Assembly (NCBI GenBank): GCA_033782935.1
Contig: JAWQEG010001319.1
Coordinates: 1-64,000, forward strand
DNA: 64,000 nt
From: Petrolisthes cinctipes
Lineage: Eukaryota; Arthropoda; Malacostraca; Decapoda; Porcellanidae
Direction of reading: 5' to 3'
The notes under the pieces were generated by a model, which saw only the letters and a list, made by a program, of their open reading frames with translations, was not told the origin of the DNA and ran no database searches. This document shows positions 59,339-64,000 of the stretch, in pieces. Each line of letters opens with the position of its first letter. Within the stretch, counting starts at the first letter, position 1. The position numbers and the translations under genes were made by a program.

Positions 59339-62300
59339 CGCGCACCCTCATGATGGTTTGGGTGGGCTGTCGTCTAGAAACTACCTGCTTCAGATCACAG
59401 GCTTCGACGCAGGTGGGCTAAACATTTTATGTACAGTTGCCAAAAGAGGAATTGCAACAAATCTTGACGGAACTTTAACCATAGTAATATCCACAACTAT
59501 TTGTATGGACTATAAGCATGTATAACAGAAGGAAATATACATATCCTTCAGTAATACATACTTATGATCCCTACAAACAACTATGGACATTAATATATTT
59601 AATGTTCTATCAATAGTTGTTGCAATTCCTCTTTTGGCAACTGTACATTACCAGTATACATAATTATTATTAAAGTTGGAATGATATATATTGAAAAGGT
59701 CATAAACTGGAATGTTTTCTTATATATTATCAATTAATTCCATTGTCTAATTATGGTTCCTACTTTATACTACAATATAAAAAAATCTATAAAACTCAAA
59801 CTGTTATCATACTTGAAGAGTGTTAGTAGTAGCAAAGATTATTATTATAAGTGTTTCATATACATAAATATATACATACTCATATACATAATCATATATA
59901 CTTTTAATATGATAACTAACACATATACAGCTTGAGTTCTCGTTCACAGCAACTCACCTGCAATGTGCTGCGAGTCCAATACACTTTTGAGAGAGTTGAT
60001 GGTGTTGAGGTGGTGATGGTTGGTGCGTAGGTGTTCCTCACGTGCCATCACCAAGTCCATCTTCACCGAGTCCCACAACTCCAGCGATTCACCATATACC
60101 GGGTCTAGGTAGCGCTCTAACTCATCCACTGATACCAACCCATGTGAACAAAGATTATATTATTATAGTAAATATTATTATAGTAAATATACTCATGTTA
60201 GTTACTAGATACAGTATGAGTATTATTATAGTAAATATATTCATGTCAGTAACTAGATAAAGAATGAGTATAATTGTAGTAAATATATTCATGTTATTCA
60301 CTAGATACAGTATGAGTATTATTATAGTAAATATATTAAATATATTCATGTCAGTTACTAGTTACAGAATGAGTATTATTATAGTAAATATATTCATGTC
60401 AGTTACTATCTCATCCACTGATAGTCCCAATGAACAGAAAGAGATACAAGTATTTTACAGTAATTATGTTCATGTTAGTTACTACAATGTATTAGCACCA
60501 AGTGACTCTGTGTAATACATAAATAATGACTAATTATACTCACGCCTCTTCATGACCATCATCATACGATCCCTTGTACCCAGAGCACTGCCCAACTGTC
60601 CACCAAGAGAAGCCAATGTTGACACCACCTAGGAAGAAAGATAATATTGTACACACATATATTTATACTCTATATATACACACAAACTAACTATGTGATT
60701 GACTGACCCTGTGTTGAAAGGATTGTGTGTGTGTGTTATTCATTACCATACACACAAACTAACTATGTGACTGACTGACCCTGTGTTGAAAGGATTGTGT
60801 GTGTGTGTGTGTGTTATTCATTACCATACACACAAACTAACTATGTATTAGACTTTACCAAAGCCTTCGACAAAGTCCCTCACCAAAGACTACTACACAA
60901 ATTAGAATTCTATAGCATACAGGGACAACTTCTTCACTGGATTAGAACGTTCTTGACTACCAGAAAGCAACGTGTAGTTCTTGACGGTAGTCAGTCTCCA
61001 TCTGTTCCTGTGACCTCTGGGGTACCCCAGGGCACTGTCCTGGGTCCCCTTCTCTTCCTTTCATACATTAATGACCTCCCAATCTCACTTTCCTCTACCA
61101 CTAGACTCTTTGCAGACGATAGCTTAGTTTACAGACCAATTAAAGATAGGAATGACTGCCTTCGACTACAGGACGACCTAACTGCACTTGAAGACTGGGA
61201 AGTCAAGTGGCAGATGACATTTAGACCAGACAAATGCCATCACATCCGTTTTACCCATGCCCATAATGTCATTCCATATACATACCAACTACACAACACC
61301 AACCTCAACACAGTCACTTCCCACAAATACTACATCTCAGCGGACATGAGGTGGAACTCATACATAAGGGCCAAAGCTAGTAGGGTCCTGGGGTTCTTGC
61401 GCAGGAACCTCAGCAGGTGTAACACAAACACCAAAATTATTGCGTATAACACTTTCGTTCGGCCAGATTTAGATTATTGCGACACCGTCTTGGACCCACA
61501 CTTACAATAATATAAATAAATTAGAGTCCATACAAAACAAGACTGCAAGATGGGCAAGACGTGATTACAGACACACTACATCAGTCACTTTGCTTAAACA
61601 AGACACAAAACTAGACCCATTAGTAACACGAAGACAGATACACAGACAACAGATGATATACAAAATCACAAACAAGTTAGTTGACATAGACAAAGACACA
61701 TATCTACACCCTACAAGTATACGATCCACTAGAGGCAGCCACAACTTAAAATACCATACATACCAGACAAGCACTGATATATTTAGGCACTCATTCTTTC
61801 CCCGCAGCATCTAAGAGTGGAATCATCTCCCATCTCACGTAGTTAATAGCCCCACTCTTGACACGTTTAGAAATAGGATCACCAATCATTACCTCTCCAA
61901 TCCTAATCCTCAACCCACAGTCCCTGACCCAATCCACCCTTATCCTAACCCTCTTCCTAATCCTGCCCTGGATCCCTAAATCCCCCGCATATTATGCCGC
62001 CCTCTGCGGGACCCTAAACTTGAACTTGAAGTATGTGATTGACTGACCCTGTGTTGAAAGGATTGTGTGTGTGTGTGTGTTCCCAGGCTTGTGTTATTCA
62101 TTACCATACACACAAACTAACTATGTGTTTGACTGACCCTGTGTTAAAAGGATATACAGTATGTGATAAATTTGATCACCTTATATTGAGGGAATACTGT
62201 ACCTAAACTAGAAGAAAGATAAAAGAGAGGAGATATAATTATGGTGTATAAAATTGTGTCACAGAAAAAGAAAAGATAGACATAGAAAACTTGTGTTAAG

Positions 62301-63903
62301 AAGAGATACCTACAATGAGAAATTAATTAAAATAGGACGAGACAAAGATGTACAGAAATATAGCTTTATAAAATAGAGTAATAGATAAATGGAACACATT
62401 ACTAGAAGTGGGGTTTGCCAAAAACATACACAACTTTAAAGAAAAATATGATAATTGGGTTTTAAATATAGAGACATTATGAGCTGGACTCTATCCTGTA
62501 AAGATACAAATAGGCAAGAACAAATACGTATGAACACACACACACAATCATTTGTTTACAGACACAAACTCTATTAAAGGGGTGCAGGAATAGGGGGACA
62601 GGCTTGGGGGGGGGGGGGGGTTTAGGGGGGTGCGGGAGTAGGGGACAGGCTTGGGGGGGGTGCGGGAGTAGTTGGACAGGCTTGGGGGGGTTCGGGAGTA
62701 GTTGGACAGGCTTGGGGGGGTTCGGGAGTAGGGGGACAGGCTTGGGGGGGTGCGGGAGTAGGGGGACAGGCTTGGGGGGGGGATAGAGGGGTGTGGGAAT
62801 AGGGGACAGGCTTTCTACCCACCCCAAGCCTGGCAACACTGCTACAAAATGGCAATAGTCTAGATAAATACCTATTTATCTAGTATATTGCCATTTTGTA
62901 GCAGTGTTGCCAGATCCAGCTAGGTCCCAGTAGTTTGCCCAGGTTAGGTCCCGGTAGTCTGCCCAAGTTAGGTCCTGGTAGTCTGATGTGGTCTAGGTAA
63001 GGTTAGGTAAGGTCAGGCTAATTTTAAAATGTCCCATTTGAATATGCCCTATCTTGGAAATGGGGCATTTGTGGAGGAAATGCCATAGAAGAAAATAGTC
63101 TTAGAATGGTCTAAATAAGTGGGTAATGAAGGTAGAAAAACCGAACCCAATTACGGTAATTCATTCAATATTTACCCAACATTTAATAACACATAACACC
63201 ACTACCTCATTTAATAACACATATAACAATATTTAATAACACTTAAAATAACACATAACGCATCTCAACACCATCATCTTATTTCACCTATATTTCCCTT
63301 ATAACCCTATTTAATAACACTTCATAACACAACTACCTCAATTAATAACACATAATTATAACATTTAATAATAACACATAACGCATCTCTCAACAACCAA
63401 CACCATCATCTTATTTCACCTATATTTCCCTTATAACCCTATTTAATAACACCATAACACAACTACCTCAATTAATAACACATAATTATAACATTTAATA
63501 ATAACACATAACGCATCTCTCAACAACCAACACCACCATCTTATTTCACATATATTTCCCTCATAACCCTATTTAATAACACCATAACACATAACAACAC
63601 AACTACCTAAATTAATAACACATAACATTTAATAATAACACATAACGCATCTCACCACCACCAACACCACCATCTTATTTCACATATATTTCCCTCATAA
63701 CCCTATTTAATAACACCATAACACACATAAATAACACATAACAACACTTCCCTCACCCCATTTAATAACACATAAAAACAATTAACGTTAAAATAACATA
63801 ACGCATCTCTCAACCACCATCTTATTTCACATATATTTCCCTTATAACCCTATTTAATAACACCATAACACATATAATAACACATAACAACACTCCCCTC
63901 ACC
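57031..63903 (-). CDS. DCTN3: Dynactin subunit 3 (p24), five coding exons; the first exon continues to the window end
   Basis: Dynactin links dynein to cargo and p24 is the smallest subunit of its shoulder/sidearm, pairing with p150Glued and dynamitin as alpha-helical coils. Exons in transcript order: 63,903-64,000, 60,544-60,628, 59,958-60,128, 58,333-58,451, 57,031-57,120. Phases fit throughout, giving about 187 residues against 186 in human. Alignable segments: VLEERVRKLEEKIFGPL with human QARVEELERWVYGP; LDELERYLDPVYGES with IEDLIKYLDPEYIDR; YNDIINTLTETFIKMDDIV with YNKTTMLLSKQFVQWDELL. Heptad spacing predicts coiled coil. The stop is TGA at 57,033-57,031. It converges on DOT1L. Human sequences are recalled, not searched. 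Confidence 0.9.
57355..58066 (+). mobile_element. Non-LTR retrotransposon 3' fragment
   Basis: Broken frames give GCTANTFTDHLHHETKVLKI, then HPHMPRNIKTT, then SLRALWESTVQAMTYHRGLE. These resemble the C-terminal region of Jockey-group ORF2 proteins. Stops and frame changes interrupt it. It ends in a (CAA)n-like tail (AACTTCAACAACAACAACAT). It lies antisense in DCTN3 intron 4. Confidence 0.6.
58333..58451 (-). CDS. DCTN3: DCTN3 exon 4
   Basis: The acceptor is TTGTTTACAG. It encodes DTANLGEELVRVAGGQGELE, then TTTQSAQIKQLLHQYNDI. The donor is ATC|GTATCC, weaker than the gene's other donors. Confidence 0.88.
58473..58645 (-). mobile_element. Family K retroposon, inverted copy
   Basis: Reverse of 13,700-13,908: AGGCACCACAACAGCGAGGT, GAGAGGTAAGACAGTAAGC, TAGTGGCCTTTTACGACAAG, CAGGAATACTGGGGGAGGTA. 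Confidence 0.65.
58655..58934 (+). mobile_element. LINE ORF2 C-terminal fragment
   Basis: KFVKKVYESKVVGPGVRGRP, LVKWQNRVEEFVKERNMRG, RRECWNKEIWRHFCRGHSLG. In another frame just upstream the sequence reads LRWFGHVERM, so there is a frameshift. The pattern is typical of the end of LINE reverse-transcriptase proteins in arthropods. It is degenerate. Confidence 0.65.
58983..59204 (+). mobile_element. Family C MITE
   Basis: CACAGCCACAATCAAATATC to GGATATTTGATTGTGGCTGTA. Confidence 0.85.
59225..59420. mobile_element. Family I MITE
   Basis: TAGCCCACCCGAGTCGAAGC at the left and TTCGACGCAGGTGGGCTA at the right, with further complementarity through GTTTCTAGACAACAGCCCA. TA-flanked, 196 bp, with a (GT)n run in the centre. 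Confidence 0.85.
59432..59645 (+). mobile_element. Family E MITE
   Basis: TACAGTTGCCAAAAGAGGAA to TTCCTCTTTTGGCAACTGTA, 214 bp. It is the second copy of the element at 20,677-20,884. Confidence 0.87.
59958..60128 (-). CDS. DCTN3: DCTN3 exon 3
   Basis: The acceptor is TTGGTATCAG and the donor GCAG|GTGAGT. It encodes LDELERYLDPVYGESLELWD, VKMDLVMAREEHLRTNHHHL and INSLKSVLDSQHIA. YLDP-Y is the most recognisable p24 motif. The first Leu is completed by the phase-1 base of exon 2. Confidence 0.92.
60150..60415. repeat. 48-bp minisatellite in DCTN3 intron 2
   Basis: Five copies of a unit with AGTATTATTATAGTAAATAT, TCATGT(T/C)AGTTACTAG and ATACAGTATG. Confidence 0.9.
60544..60628 (-). CDS. DCTN3: DCTN3 exon 2
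   Basis: The acceptor is CTTTCTTCCTAG and the donor AGGC|GTGAGT. It encodes VVSTLASLGGQLGSALGTRD, RMMMVMKR, aligning with human LVKVQVALGNISSKRERV. It is 85 nt and ends in phase 1. Confidence 0.88.
60650..60846. repeat. 73-bp tandem repeat, left part
   Basis: Unit made of ACACAAACTAACTATGTGA, TTGACTGACCCTGTGTTGAA, AGGATT, a (GT)n run and TATTCATTACCATAC. The array continues at 62,032-62,158, interrupted by a LINE. Confidence 0.9.
60847..62031 (+). mobile_element. 5'-truncated non-LTR retrotransposon (reverse transcriptase part)
   Basis: The frame from about 60,851 to 61,510 reads DFTKAFDKVPH, TSGVPQGTVLGPLLF, YINDLP, LFADDS and CHHIRF. These are the standard reverse-transcriptase blocks, with FADD as the catalytic YxDD. 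A frameshift near 61,508 leads to FRHSFFPRSI and EWNHLPSHVVNSPTLDTFRN, which resemble the end of CR1/Jockey-group ORF2. The endonuclease part is missing. TATGT at 60,842-60,846 and 62,032-62,036 may be the target duplication. It is antisense to DCTN3, in intron 1. Confidence 0.85.
62032..62158. repeat. 73-bp tandem repeat, right part
   Basis: Resumes exactly at TATGTGATTGACTGACCCTG after the LINE, with one GTTCCCAGGCTT interruption. Confidence 0.9.
62159..62573. other. DCTN3 intron 1, possible decayed element
   Basis: A-rich sequence. 62,210-62,480 has a broken frame with words such as KIKTKMYRNIAL-like and NKWNTL-like, which could be a LINE remnant but is not strong enough to call. Confidence 0.3.
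62574..62829. mobile_element. Family G element without its C-rich terminus
   Basis: TTAAAGGGGTGCAGGAATAG and about six G-rich units to hinge GGCTTTCTACCCACCCC, AAGCC. The right TTAA end is missing and is replaced by a palindrome. Confidence 0.8.
62830..62913. repeat. 84-nt near-perfect palindrome
   Basis: CTGGCAACACTGCTACAAAA, TGGCAATA, TAGATAAATA on the left are mirrored on the right by TATTTATCTA, TATTGCCA and TTTTGTAGCAGTGTTGCCAG. The loop is only a few bases, so the segment can form a long hairpin or cruciform. Confidence 0.9.
62920..63020. repeat. GGTTAGGTCC short tandem repeat
   Basis: Four imperfect copies of AGGTTAGGTCCCGGTAGTCT-like units, decaying into AAGGTTAGGTAAGG. Confidence 0.75.
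63150..63900. repeat. About 125-bp satellite array in DCTN3 intron 1
   Basis: Five to six copies of a unit containing CATAACGCATCTC, ACCACCATCTTATTTCACAT, ATATTTCCCTTATAACCCTA and TTTAATAACACCATAACAC. It stops right at the donor of exon 1. Confidence 0.9.
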
Positions 63904-64000
63904 TCTGGATACTCGGCATCTTTAGGTAATGGTCCAAATATCTTCTCCTCCAGCTTTCTAACGCGTTCTTCAAGCACCACTAAACTTTCCACCTCCGCCA
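63903..64000 (-). CDS. DCTN3: DCTN3 exon 1 (N-terminus, cut by window edge)
   Basis: The window ends with TG on the minus strand followed by GCGGAGGTGGAAAGT, reading AEVESLVVLEERVRKLEEKI, FGPLPKDAEYPE. If base 64,001 is T on the plus strand, the start codon is ATG and the protein begins MAEVESL, close in length and character to human MAGLTDL. The donor is GAG|GTGAGG. Confidence 0.85.

Noticed and set aside
62920..63020. TTAGG-like words resembling arthropod telomere repeat
   Set aside because: Units are about 24 bases with GGTTAGGTCC inside unrelated sequence, not tandem TTAGG, and they lie in an intron.

Overview
This is a eukaryotic nuclear window, most likely from a decapod crustacean. 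The two recognisable genes are animal genes with GT-AG introns. The intergenic and intronic DNA is saturated with microsatellites, polypyrimidine minisatellites and short inverted-repeat elements. A tRNA-derived SINE near 18.0-18.2 kb carries a segment that I associate with decapod SINEs. The species cannot be named from the sequence.

Two genes are supported and they converge tail to tail. On the + strand, 5.8-43.6 kb holds 14 coding exons of DOT1L/grappa, the histone H3 lysine-79 methyltransferase. The N-terminal exons lie upstream of the window. The first five exons give most of the SAM-binding catalytic domain. Later exons give a basic region, a coiled coil, a conserved PDYT...SPAK...LRRHLS motif, a Ser-Pro-Arg-Pro repeat, two sumoylation-like sites and a His/Gln-rich C-terminus. 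All exon phases fit, giving about 1,735 visible residues. On the - strand, 57.0-64.0 kb holds all five coding exons of dynactin subunit 3 (DCTN3, p24). The deduced protein is about 187 residues and its ATG straddles the window edge.

Layout: 1-5.6 kb is pyrimidine-rich satellite and mobile-element debris. 5.8-13.4 kb holds the DOT1L catalytic exons. 13.4-27.4 kb holds very long introns with one candidate micro-exon. 27.4-34.0 kb is the dense exon cluster of the DOT1L middle region. 34.0-42.6 kb is an 8.6-kb intron full of simple and inverted repeats. 42.6-43.6 kb is the last DOT1L coding exon, flanked by a 200-bp direct duplication. 43.6-56.9 kb is intergenic or 3'UTR and very rich in short elements. 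57-64 kb is DCTN3, with LINE fragments in its introns.

The most unusual signal is not a gene. It is a set of non-autonomous inverted-repeat families: A, B, G and probably J end in TTAA, and C, D, E, H, I and L end in TA. The TTAA families repeatedly abut end to end sharing one TTAA (5,987-6,291; 21,414-21,731; 41,217-41,532; 46.6-47.3 kb; 54.3-55.3 kb). One G copy is nested in an H copy at a TTAA whose empty state can be read from another H copy. Families A and B share an internal core despite different ends. Several families show tandem multiplication of one terminus only.
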